64,000 nt of DNA, taken from positions 13,551,375 to 13,615,374 of the forward strand of contig JABACO010000001.1 in assembly GCA_013339895.1 (NCBI GenBank). Direction: 5' to 3'. This document shows positions 47,970-57,901 of the stretch, piece by piece. The number at the start of each line of letters is the position of its first letter. Positions within the stretch are counted from its first letter, which is position 1. The notes beneath the pieces are model-generated. The model was not told the DNA's origin. It saw nothing but the letters and a program-made list of their open reading frames with translations, and ran no database searches. The translations under genes and the position numbers were made by a program. Origin of the DNA: Ephydatia muelleri (lineage: Eukaryota > Porifera > Demospongiae > Spongillida > Spongillidae).

Positions 47970-48396
47970 GCACCTGACTGGGCACTTGGTGAATTGCCAA
48001 GCGTGAATCCCGACACAGTGTCTTCCAATCTATCTCCATCCGACGTATCCACTCTCTGCCCATCAAACTTGGCCCATCTCCCTTAACCACAATTAGTCTA
48101 AGTTTCAGTGGCTGTCCTTTATATTGCACTTCAACATCAGCTTCTCCTAACACAACCAAAGGTTCTGCAGAATATGTTCTCAAAAATACTCGGGACTTTT
48201 TCAATGTAACAGAACGCAGACCTCTATACGTGCACTCTGATACAATTGACACTGCTGCCCCAGTATCTACTTCCATTCGTATCCAGGAACCATTAATACA
48301 AACCTTAGCCACCATTGCTGGAGAATGACTCTTCCCAACACAAGATATCACATAACTTTGCTCAACCCCTGGGTCCTCCTCTCTGCACCCACCCAT
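47970..48396 (-). pseudogene. gypsy aspartic protease region
   Basis: Contains RMEVDTGAAVSIVSE with the DTGA catalytic motif, and LRLIVVKGDGPSLMGREWI. It overlaps the end of gag by 49 bp in the -1 frame, the usual arrangement for ribosomal frameshifting into pol. The reading continues to the copy A insertion point. Confidence 0.85.
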
Positions 48397-48915
48397 TTAG
48401 CCTGGCTTCTATTCTTACATACCCGAGCTATATGCCCTTTCTCACCGCATTTGTGACAAGTACAATCCTTCAACCGGCATTGATCTGGAGGATGATTTCT
48501 TCGTCCACAATGAGTGCATTGCTCTCTTGTATCCTTTTCAGAAAGCCTTGTTCTTGATAGTTTATGAACGCCTATGTCAGGGTCCTTAAATTGCTTAGCC
48601 TGTAACTCTGCTGCTTCCTGTACCTTGGCTAATTCTAAGGCACCAGCGAATGTAAGCTTTGCCTCTGTCAGTAATCTCCTTTGTATGGCCTCGTTCTGTA
48701 ATCCACACACCAAGCGATCCCGCAAAGCTTCGTCCAGAAAGTCTCCAAATTGGCAGTTTCTCGCTAGACGTCGTAGCTCTGCCACAAAATCCGCTACACT
48801 TTCCCCTACCAATTGACTACGGCGGTAAAAACTAAACCGCTCAGCAATAACAATAAGTTTCGGCTCAAAATGGCGTATTAACACCTCTGTCACTTCGCTG
48901 AACTTCTCTTGTGGC
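48348..48915 (-). pseudogene. gypsy gag fragment with two zinc knuckles
   Basis: Capsid motifs IRHFEPKLIVIAERFSFYRR, SVADFVAELRRLARNC and LRDRLVCGLQNEAIQRRLL are followed by two CCHC knuckles, CTHCGRRNHPPDQC and CHKCGEKGHIARVC. The start of gag is missing; the frame stops being recognisable at about 48915 beside the end of the next transposon. Confidence 0.88.
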
Positions 48916-48926
48916 CTACCCAGCCA

Positions 48927-49075
48927 AAAATTCTTACTAAGATCTTATAAGATTTTATAAGAACGTTATATAGTACTAAGATGGTATAAGATTTTATAAG
49001 AACGTTATAAGATTTAAAGTAATATGTAAGATTCATGTAAGATTAGACAAGATCATGTAAGAAATGGAAAAGTTC
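48927..49075. repeat. left subterminal AAGATCTTA array
   Basis: Repeated AAGATCTTATAAGATTTTA and AAGAACGTTATA motifs, matched in kind by the right end at 56245-56405. Confidence 0.7.
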
Positions 49076-49171
49076 AATACGAAGATATGAATTGCATGTA
49101 AACAGACTATAATGCATATACATGTACATGAAAAACAATGAATGATAATGCACAGGTAACTTTAGCATAGG

Positions 49172-52100
49172 TCAATGGTGTTCATATTCGTTGGGCTGCA
49201 GGAAAATGTAATCTGTGGGAGAATACTTCAAAGCGATATGAACACAAACACTTATAATATTATTAATTGAAACCGCAATAGTTTTCTTTGTCAGAGACAC
49301 CTTCACTTTATGCATATATTTCTCAATATGTTGATGAGCACACAAAACTCCATCATCACAATCCAGTATTTTCTCATTTGTTTTATCAAAAACATCCCCG
49401 ATTGCATACCAGACATTGTTTTTCATGCATATCCGATGAACAGATATGAAGAGAAGTTCAAAACTTGCTGCATTTTCAGTGTATCTTACTTCACATACTG
49501 AACTGTTTCGTTTAGTTTCTTTGTTTCGGATGTGTAGCATTTGAAGTCCAAACTTTAGTCTGTTGACTGTTGTTACAGATGCAGTTGGTACATGTACAAT
49601 GTTAATGCATTGGAGAGCCCTTTTCTCATCAGCGTCGAAATTTGTATATAGTACTTTTATCACCTTTGAAGAATTTGGCTGAGAGAATGTGTGGTCATAT
49701 TTATGTAAGTACTCCTGTAAACGATCATTTTGAACATCACTAGCAGTCTGGTTAAGTTTTTGTCGAATTATAAGGGATCGACAAACTTGAGGCAGCACAT
49801 TGCCAGTGCCATGACATTGCCTCAGCAAGAATCCATTTAAATTTTCGTATCCAAATGTGGAGTAGCACCACAGTGGGCCCCAATCCTTTACAAACTGGCT
49901 TATATGAATGACACTGTGCAAATTCGCTGTACAAACAATGCTAGGATACAGCTCAGGGGCTTTTTCATAAAATGCTTTCAGATATTCTGAAGCTAGGTGA
50001 AGATAATAGATGCATTAAGTAAAATGTGCATTGCACAAACCAGAAGACACCAATGATTTATGTAAGGTTGTGGCAAATAATTCTTCATAGCTGGTATAGA
50101 ATAATATAGCAGCCATGCTCTTAATTCTGATGCTTTCCAAAAGCTTAAGCTATTAATGCTTCTCGGACTACGTCTAAAAGCATGTGGTGGCTTCATTCTA
50201 AGCAATCGTTTGTCAATCTCTTTCAAAAACTTTCTTATGTTGAATACATAAGTGCTGAACTCTGATCCAAACCAGTACTTCATAAATTGCTTTGCCAAAC
50301 CTTCCAAAATTGCATGCATATAGTCTACAGGGATGCATAAAATTAAATCAATCAGGTCAGACAACACTGATGGTCCAAAAACTCCATACACAGGTTCTTC
50401 CATTTCTTGTGCCATTGTTGCCCATAAAATAACATCACTGAAGATGCGTGGTTCATGCAAATCACTAGGCAGATAAATAGTCCTATGCTGTTCATATGTT
50501 CCTATGTCCAAGCAGTAAGGACATCCATATTTTCCATTGAATTGTGTCAAGTTCATTGCCATAGCTTTAGCAATGAGGTAGAATGTTGCCAGTATTAACT
50601 TGGCTTTTAGCTTTTTATTACCAACTTTAGTTCTAATTATTTTCTCAGAGTCTTCCAGTTTCTTAATTCTAGTCAGAATAGGTTTCAGTATCTTATTCAT
50701 GTCAGGCTTCACTGAACCAAGCCATAATCCACCAACCAAAAGATATTGCACATTGTACCGTATTTCCGGCGGAAGGTTTGCAATGCACAATTCTATAGGC
50801 CACAGTTGAAGTCCTATAGAAAATTATAATTTCATTTATGCATGCATATTAGAATTTTATAATAGTTACCTGAGGATTTAAACACAGGGATTCCATCACT
50901 GCATAATATAAGCCCAATGTGTTCTGGTACAGATAGGAATTCGCCAGGCTGCATTAAGGCTCTGTACTTGCTGCCATCTTGAAGATCATGCTGCATATCT
51001 GTCTCCTGACGTCTAGTAAATGGGTACTGCAGTTAATCCCAGTTTTCTAAAGAGTATATAACATTTTTAAATACCTTCATATAGATATCACATATATACC
51101 TTCACACAACTGCAAGAGATGGTCTTCAAATGGAAGGATCACAAAGTTACAGACAGTTGAACCCTTGCATTGTTGCCTGCAGCATTTCTTTTCAGCCATG
51201 GGAATTTCTTCTAAACAAACAGAACAGTACTGATAATGATCTATTCCTTGAGTAACATCAAGATCTTTTCTGAGTTTGTGGATCGTTCTTGGGCAGCAGT
51301 TTTGAGGCGAGCAATGTAATTCAACAAGATCCAAAAGTTGCATAATGCTACTTTCTGTTAAACGATGTGCAACTGCATATTGATTGATTACAAGGCAACT
51401 CTCTTTTCTAGTTACAGCTGCTCCTGCATACAATGGCCCTAGAGGATATAAATAATTACACAATTGTATCTCAGTGCATAAACTTACTCTGAGGATGTGT
51501 AATTTGCTCTGCATCTTGAAAAGAATCTTTATCGCCTTCATCTTCACCATCATTCCCATCATGTCCATCACCTCCACCACCCCTACCAATACCACAACTA
51601 TCATTCCCACCATCAGCACCCCAATCACTACCTCCACCACCAACAGCACTCCCATCACCACCTATATCATCACTTGAATCACCTCCACCACCAACAGCAA
51701 CCCCATCACCAACAAAAACCTCATCACTACACACATCATCACTTGAATCACCTCCCTCATTGCTACTATAATCACTGCTACCATCACTACTACCAGAATC
51801 ATTCCTAATACCAACATCTCCACCACTATACTCCTCATCACTATGACTCTCCCAACTTCCTTCAGCAATAAAACCACCACAACCACCACCATCTTCATCT
51901 TCAACATTTTTAATGGATTCAACACTACTCCTCTCTGAGATATCTTATATAGAACACAACAGTACATGATTGTTTAAAAGAAATTCAAATTCTTTATCTT
52001 TAAACAACATACCTTCAAACCCCTCTCCTTCCAGGCTCTCATGTACAACAGTCTCCTTATTTTCTCTCACACCACTTTGCTGTTGATCCACTAATGGTAG

Positions 52101-53044
52101 TGGTTTGCATGAAATTAATTAATAAATCATTAACAAACACCATATCCAATGGAGAAATCATAAAAAATAATGAACTACATGTAGCAAATTTTATACCATC
52201 CAAAGAGGCAATAATCTCAGGAACCTCGGCCATATCTTGTTCAGATGTTTCTATATTGAGGGAAGGGTCTTATGAATTGAAGAGTCACACAAGCAAAAGA
52301 GCAGCACTACCAAATTTCATCTATAAAGCAATGATGCTACCAAATATTTTCATACCTTCTTCTGCAGCTCTCCAATTATGCAACGTTTGGCGAGGAACAG
52401 GCATGAAAGGGTCACGACAGTACAGTTTTCTACCTTTTTCTGTCTTTTCTGATAAATTTTTGAAGAAACACATAATTGAAAACATCTTTAAATTCATAAT
52501 ATACAACTAAGCCAAATTAATAGTGAAAGTGCCCTAGGCACTTTCACTATTAATTTGTCCATTGAAGTAACAATTGTCAAAGCTTATTCATTGATTGGCA
52601 TAGCCTAAGTAATTCATGTTTGTGCTTTTTATGCGAATGGATGTAGCCTAATGCAGGTAATAAATGGAATTGCCCATTGGAATGATCAAACGCCTATATG
52701 AGTACGGAGTACTAAAATTAATCTCTAAAATTATAATAATTAATACCGGTGACATTTGCACCACGTAATCTGTGGTTGATTTATTTACTGCATGTACAAG
52801 ACTTAGAAAAGCAACAAGTACGTCCACCGCGCACCTATAGCATACGATTGAAAATCCGATCGGGTGGTATTTAATAAAATTACATATACACATGTATACC
52901 TTTGAGAGATCGGAGTTGTTTCCTATATCCAGACCTCCAAAGCGTAGTTCTAGGAATGGGTACCTTTCCCCTGAGATACTGCTTCCGTGAACTAGAGCAA
53001 GTGTGCAGTGAGCAAGTTTCTTCTGATGGTTCAATTTCTGCCAT
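49172..53044 (-). CDS. multi-exon tnp2-type transposase of the 7.5-kb element
   Basis: Predicted exons: 53044-52900, 52448-52356, 52250-52197, 52090-52013, 51943-51488, 51438-51100, 51026-50870, 50813 to about 49996, then the open frame to 49172. Nearly all introns are phase 1. Exons 1-2 hold two related basic motifs (KQYLRGKVPIPRTTLWRSGY and KLYCRDPFMPVPRQTLHNWR), perhaps DNA-binding. Exon 5 is a Gly/Asp/Ser-rich low-complexity acidic stretch of about 150 residues. Exon 6 has Cys pairs (YCSVCLEEIP, KCCRQQC). Exons 7-8 hold the tnp2 core: ILCSDGIPVFKSS, LWPIELCIANLPPEIRYNV, GCPYCLDIG, PVDYMHAILEG, then ANLHSVIHISQFVKDWGPLW. Problems: exon 6 ends in phase 1 but exon 7 needs phase 0, and one base is off near 50000. 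It may be inactive or slightly mis-modelled. Confidence 0.75.
52514..52556. repeat. perfect 20-bp-arm hairpin in transposase intron 1
   Basis: AAATTAATAGTGAAAGTGCC, spacer CTA, then its exact reverse complement. The centre reads CCTAGG, the same core as the 8.1-8.3 kb palindromes. It lies in the intron between exons 1 and 2. Confidence 0.9.
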
Positions 53045-53137
53045 CCCGTAAAGCAAACAATTGTGTACCGGAATATATAACCTTTATCTAGATTAGCGTA
53101 TATACGTACCACTCACATGCACGTGCATGTCTTCGTG
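53045..53137. promoter_or_regulatory. divergent promoter of the 7.5-kb element
   Basis: 93 bp between the transposase start (minus, 53044) and the BEN gene start (plus, 53138). It contains ATGCACGTGCAT with a CACGTG core; no TATA box at a usual distance on either strand. An upstream in-frame ATG for the BEN gene exists at 53117. Confidence 0.5.
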
Positions 53138-55786
53138 ATGAGCAAACGAACAAGAAAATTGCCGCCGCGCTACAAGGATAATGCCATACCTTTACATCAT
53201 GGTATTGAGGAATCCAGTAAGCTATGCACCATAATGAATTCGTTTTGGTATTACGATTGCCATCATGCGGTGCATGTCGTGATCATGTATATAGTTTATA
53301 TTGCGATCGATCGATCGATCGATCGATCGTATAGCGTGTGTATGTGTGTACATGCATATGAATACGTGTTCTCCGCGGCCCCATACCCAAGCAACTAGCG
53401 TTATATATATATAGCGTGTGTGTACATATGAATACGTGTTCTCCGCGGCCCCATACCCAAGCAACTAGCTTTCATGCGTGTCACAGCTAGATGCGGCGAC
53501 ACAAGCACGTATATACTAATTAACATCGTTAAAAGCTTTAATTGTTCTTAATTGATTTGAATAAGCTAATTGTTCTTAATTGATTTGAATTGGGAAGGGG
53601 GGGGGGGGGGGGGAAAGAAGAGTTTTACTATGGATTCAGTTAATTTTGCTCCACACAATTTCGACCGCTTTTATTTGATTGTATTCTCAGTGAGTTTGTA
53701 AGCATGCACGATTGGTTGCCATGGCTATATAGTACAGCATGCAAAAAAATATATGCATGCATGGCACAGGGTGCATGTTCTCGTGGCACATTATCAGTAT
53801 ACTGTTACTTCAGTTATCACACTGTCACTTTAACAAGCACAGCATTCTTTAAATCCTAAACCATGCAAGTGCATTGCACTATATGGCTATTTCCCAAGCT
53901 CTATTTGTGTAGCAACGTGAGATAAGTATTTTAAAATGAATAATGTTTTTTTTCGTCAAAAGAATGGTGTACAGTTCTTTGTACACAAAGCAATAGGCAG
54001 TTTCTTTGCAAGTCTTGTGATTTAGAAGACAAAGAATGTGGAACAATGGAAGTACCTGACCTGGTTGTAGGAAATGAATTAGTATGGAAGACTTCCAAAG
54101 GGACATCCTATGATGTGAAACTGTTACGGGTCCATGGTAAAATCATGATGTGCATAAATTTTGTAATCATGTACATTGTATAAATTGCAGACAAAAAACC
54201 AACTGATGGTGGTAAAGTGAAGGAAGCTAGAGTGAGGCAAGAGGAGGATAGTCCTCCTTCATCGTCAGAGGATGGTAGTCATCAGGATTATATTGTGAGG
54301 AAGAGGGTATGATGGCAATTTCAATACCTACATTAAATGAAGCTCATTGCTTATAGACCACGACTGACAAACCTGACCAGTCTCAGAAGGTATGTACTGA
54401 TGTAAAAACACTGAATTGCACTAATTGTTTAGTCAAAATCTCAGGATGCAACATCTGTAGAGGATAGCAGCAATCACAGTTTAACTGTGAGAAAGAAGGT
54501 ATAATATAATGGTTACATGTACATTAATCAAGTTCATTACTTATAGACCACCACTGACAAACCAGATAAGGCTCAGAAGGTAATATAGCGATGTATACAT
54601 ATTTCTTCTTGCTATTGTTGAGTCAAAATCTCAGGGTGCAAGATCTGTAGAGGATGATGGCGATCATCATTCAAATGTGAGAAAGAAGGTATTATGGCAC
54701 TTCTAATAACTTACATTAATCAAGTTCATTGCTTATAGACCACAACTGACCAACTTGACCAGGCTCAGAAAGTAATGCACTGATGTAAACGTATTATACT
54801 GCTTGCTATTGTCACTCAATATTTCAGGGTCAAAGATCTCGACGAGAGGATGAGGATGATGGAGATCACGATTCAATAGTGAAAAAGAAGGTATTATGGC
54901 ACTTTGGAGAACATGTACATTAATTAACTTCATTGCTTATAGACCTCAACTGACCAACCTGACCAGGCTCAGAAGGTGATACATTTGTTATTGATGTACA
55001 AATATCACTATTATTTATTCTTGGTACTGTTCAGTCAAATACTCTCTCTTTTGGTTCCCTTGAATCAGAAGATGAATCACCTGTGAGGAAGAAGGTATGA
55101 TTACAATGCACTTTTATAATTAAGTCTATTTTACATAGTTCCCCACTGAATATGGCTGACTGTATTGCTGAGTATTCACTTACAAATGTATGACCTATTT
55201 AATAAGACACTCACTGTGGGCACTAAGTTAACATTGCAATGATGCATGGGTCTACTGCATACTAAATTTTGCCAATCAATGACTATCGTTTATAGCTAGT
55301 AGGTAGCCAATGTTTTTTTTTAACGCAATGTTGACATATAGCAATTTCATGCACATATGCAGAGAAGAGATGTGCATGATTCTGAAATGACAGATTTTTC
55401 TGCAGCTTTTCAAAACTTGGTAAGACAAATGCATAAAATTTTGTATTTATAACATCCAAATGTTGTTTTTACCAATTCAGAAACTTTTGAGCACTATGAA
55501 TGAAACGCTGAAAGAAATAAGGGATATGATGAAGGCTGTTATGGACAGCAAAACAAATAGTTCTGAGGTATTTATTTTATAATAACTTGGGTTTATTTAT
55601 TTTCACCTTTACTGCAGAGCCTACAGCCCAGAAATGCCAATGCTGAAGCAAATGAGCAAATGGACCATTTCTTAACAGTAAGATATTCTTACAATACAAT
55701 ACAGTAGACAAATCAGAATGAATACATATTAGATGATACACATTGCATGAAAAAGTTACGATGACTGAATCCTACTTAATATGGCC

Positions 55787-55817
<31 letters not shown>

Positions 55818-56048
55818 TATATATTTATGTATCATTTCCAGGAGGATGGGATAGATTTGCTATCTATCAAGGCTGTAGATCCAGCAAAATATGCCCTGAA
55901 CTTAATGAATGCCTTATTTACTGATGAAGAAATGGGTTCCTCCTGTTTTAAGAAGAGGTTGGGAAGTAAGACAGAAAAACCCCAGCTTTCACCGAAAAGG
56001 GTTGGATTGTTGGAATGTAAGGATAATTTGCACAGCTTATTGACATAG
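53138..56048 (+). CDS. 15-exon BEN-domain gene with amplified exon pair
   Basis: Exons: 53138-53201, 54026-54136, 54191-54306, 54357-54389, 54433-54498, 54547-54579, 54623-54688, 54739-54771, 54828-54890, 54943-54975, 55035-55094, 55363-55419, 55481-55567, 55618-55677, 55842-56048; about 362 residues. All joins agree in phase: introns 1-2 phase 1, the rest phase 0. Start MSKRTRKLPPRYK is basic. Exon 2 (VVGNELVWKTSKGTSYDVKL) may be a small beta-barrel. Exons 4-11 are four copies of a pair: an 11-residue exon TTTDKPDQSQK and a 20-22-residue exon SKSQ...SVEDD...RKK. Exons 12-14 form helices; the last exon begins a BEN-like domain (IKAVDPAKYALNLMNALFTD, DEEMGSSCF). BEN domains bind DNA and chromatin partners; a role in targeting or silencing of the element is inference. 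More exons could lie in the 0.8-kb first intron. Confidence 0.75.
53310..53331. repeat. (GATC)n run
   Basis: GATCGATCGATCGATCGATC repeat within intron 1 of the BEN gene. Confidence 0.85.
53335..53470. repeat. tandem duplication of about 80 bp in BEN gene intron 1
   Basis: ATATGAATACGTGTTCTCCG and CGGCCCCATACCCAAGCAAC occur twice, separated by a TATATATATA stretch. Nearby, AATTGTTCTTAATTGATTTG is also repeated (about 53538-53587) and a G homopolymer follows at about 53596. Confidence 0.9.
55788..55812. repeat. (AC)n microsatellite in the last BEN intron
   Basis: Short AC run about 30 bp before the acceptor of the last exon. Confidence 0.9.
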
Positions 56049-56244
56049 TGTACCAAAAAAATTTACCACACACAGCATGCATAGACAAGAAGTTTGGGAG
56101 AGGAACAGCAAACAAAGAACAAAGTACAATTCAAAGAAAGTGCAACCAAAAATGTCTGGATACAAGAACAAAAAAACTGCCACTTGTAATGTGTACATGT
56201 AATGATATTTCCTTTCACAATTAAGATCATAGTAAGAATGCTAT

Positions 56245-56405
56245 ACTTTCTTAAAAAGAACTTATTCAAGATCTTATTAAGATCATACAAGATATTGTGT
56301 AAGATCTTACAAGATTATGAAACATTCTTGTCCCATAATCTTGTAAGATCTTATATAAGAATCTTAACTAAGATCTTAGTTAAGATCTTAAATAAGATTT
56401 TTTGC
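56245..56405. repeat. right subterminal AAGATCTTA array
   Basis: Six or more copies of AAGATCTTA/CAAGATCTTA on both strands; mirrors the left end of the 7.5-kb element. Confidence 0.75.
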
Positions 56406-56595
56406 CTGGGATATCACTTAACCACCTGCCAAAATGTAAGCAAGTTCTTTTTACCCTGCCAAAGCACAACATACAAACTTACCAGTGGGTGTGGGCTATT
56501 AATAAGTATATAAAGGAGAGCAAAAAGTTTTGATGGAAAAGGATAGTAGCTTCATCATCATACTGGTAGTATGGATCATCATCAAAATCCTCTTC

Positions 56596-56895
56596 CATAT
56601 CATATTCAGAGTCAGAATTGAACCCCTTTCATCTCCATCATTGAGATTCCCATCATTGAGCATGCTGCTTTGGAAAAAGTCTTCAGCAATTATTGACTCG
56701 TCGACAATGTAGACACCAGTCAAAGTTATTTCAGCACTTGACTAGCGAGTCGCATGTTTCGTTCATTGATAATCTCAGTTCACTTCGTGGTACCAATGAG
56801 AACTTACAGTCTTATGAAAGTGAGGAAGTAAAACGTCTTTAGCTCTTCTTTTGCTTGGAATCAATTGATGACCATGTTTTAGATACACGTGGACA
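56596..56895. repeat. dispersed block shared with 35.06-35.25 kb
   Basis: 56596-56710 matches 35056-35175 directly and 56815-56895 matches 35250-35176 inverted. Minus-strand translations such as SEYDMEEDFDDDPYYQYDDE are acidic and coding-like, so the block may derive from a gene, but I cannot name it. Confidence 0.7.
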
Positions 56896-57167
56896 ACGTA
56901 TACTTCCAGTTATCGTACGATAACCAGAGTTATCAATGTTTGTTTTCGATTTGTCTTTCGTGGAGCTAGAGTGATTTGCGTTAAAAACCTATTGGCATTG
57001 ATAATCTAGCGTACTAATGATTGTATTCAGGAAGTGTTTTGCCAATTTCATTACCTGGAGTTGCGTTGTGGATAAAAACAGGGCAGCAGTTGTACTGAAA
57101 ATTTACGCTTCAGTACAATGAAAGTGCCAAAGGTTGGGGACGAGTACAGGCAACTGCAGCAGCGGCG

Positions 57168-57692
57168 ATGGGCAAAAAGCTGGCAACACAACGCTACGGG
57201 GCTAATGCAAAGGTCAAAAAGCTTTAAGGTGAAATTATAGCTTCAGAGGGTAGTGGACGTGGGCGCAAATGGAGGGTATGCTGGGACGATGTCAAAATCG
57301 GCAAATCCGTTCACAGTTCTAAGGTACTGGAGAATGCTGGGTCTGTTGAGGAGATCGAAGATGATGTAGTCATGGCTGAACATGATTCAGACGAAGAGCT
57401 GCTGGCAGAAGAGCTAGCGGAGGCGGAACCAGAAACGGAAGAAGGCGGGGAACCATCATCAATCGACCCGTTAGTTGTCAAAGGACCATAGTGGTCGATG
57501 CTCGTTACATCCCCAAGCAACATGCGCACATACTATGGAACAGAACACAACAACTGGATTAGAACTGAGAGTAGTAGAAGGGAATTGGATTACTTTTTGT
57601 GGTCATTCCCAGACAAGGCAGTAGTAGAAATTTTAGACTATACTAGTAGCTCTATACTAAATTTCAAAACCATCAGCAATCCCTGTGAGTAA
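57168..57692 (+). pseudogene. piggyBac-type transposase N-terminal exon with two in-frame stops
   Basis: One frame runs from ATG at 57168 to 57692, broken only by TAA at 57225 and TAG at 57489. It reads MGKKLATQRYGANAKVKKL, then ASEGSGRGRKWRVCWDD, an acidic tail (EEIEDDVVMAEHDSDEELLA), and NNWIRTESSRRELDYFLWSF followed by PDKAVVEILDYTSSSI. The last part resembles the start of the DDE_Tnp_1_7 (piggyBac) domain, where a '..P..YF..FFP......I...TN' pattern is usual. The frame ends at a good donor (GTGAGT at 57686). The rest of the transposase is not found nearby; copy B of the CACTA-like element lies 200 bp downstream. Three TTAA-flanked elements occur elsewhere in the window. Confidence 0.5.
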
Positions 57693-57901
57693 AGGAGAAC
57701 TCTGTTCAAGCTGCTAGGTTTTCTGCTTTCACTGACCAGAACATATTCAAAACGTCGTGATTTGCTGTGTTTGTGATACTCATGTACTCATACCAATAAA
57801 CGGTTCCTTTCAATATTGCTTTTTTGCTATATTACCCTGATGAAAATACTAATAAGAATGACATTATATAGGTGTAATGCAAGTATAGTAACATGAACAT
57901 T

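Larger units (their letters stand above)
35251..48918 (-). mobile_element. Ty3/gypsy retrotransposon, truncated, interrupted by two DNA transposons
   Basis: Minus-strand order is gag (48915-48348), protease (48396-47970), linker and RT start (46164-45758), RT core (36451-35822) and RNase H plus connection (to 35251). Integrase, both LTRs and the start of gag are absent. The gaps are exactly filled by the CACTA elements at 46168-47966 and 36455-45754. Element plus one target duplication is 1,802 and 9,303 bp, and with these removed the codon phase runs on across both junctions. One base is missing near 35822 in RNase H. Confidence 0.88.
48919..56410. mobile_element. two-gene DNA transposon, about 7.5 kb, tnp2 plus BEN
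   Basis: Ends are CCCAGCCAAAAATTCTTA (left) and, as reverse complement, CCCAGGCAAAAAATCTTA (right). Both subterminal regions are dense in AAGATCTTA/TTATAAGAT motifs (48927-49075 and 56245-56405). Inside are a tnp2-type transposase on the minus strand and a BEN-domain gene on the plus strand, divergent from a 93-bp spacer. I could not identify a convincing target duplication, and the ends do not begin CACTA, so exact borders are uncertain by a few bases. Confidence 0.7.

Noticed and set aside
48900-56500. The 7.5-kb element as a third clean insertion inside gypsy gag
   Set aside because: The right flank does not translate to the missing start of gag and no target duplication fits, so the gypsy 5' truncation may be independent.
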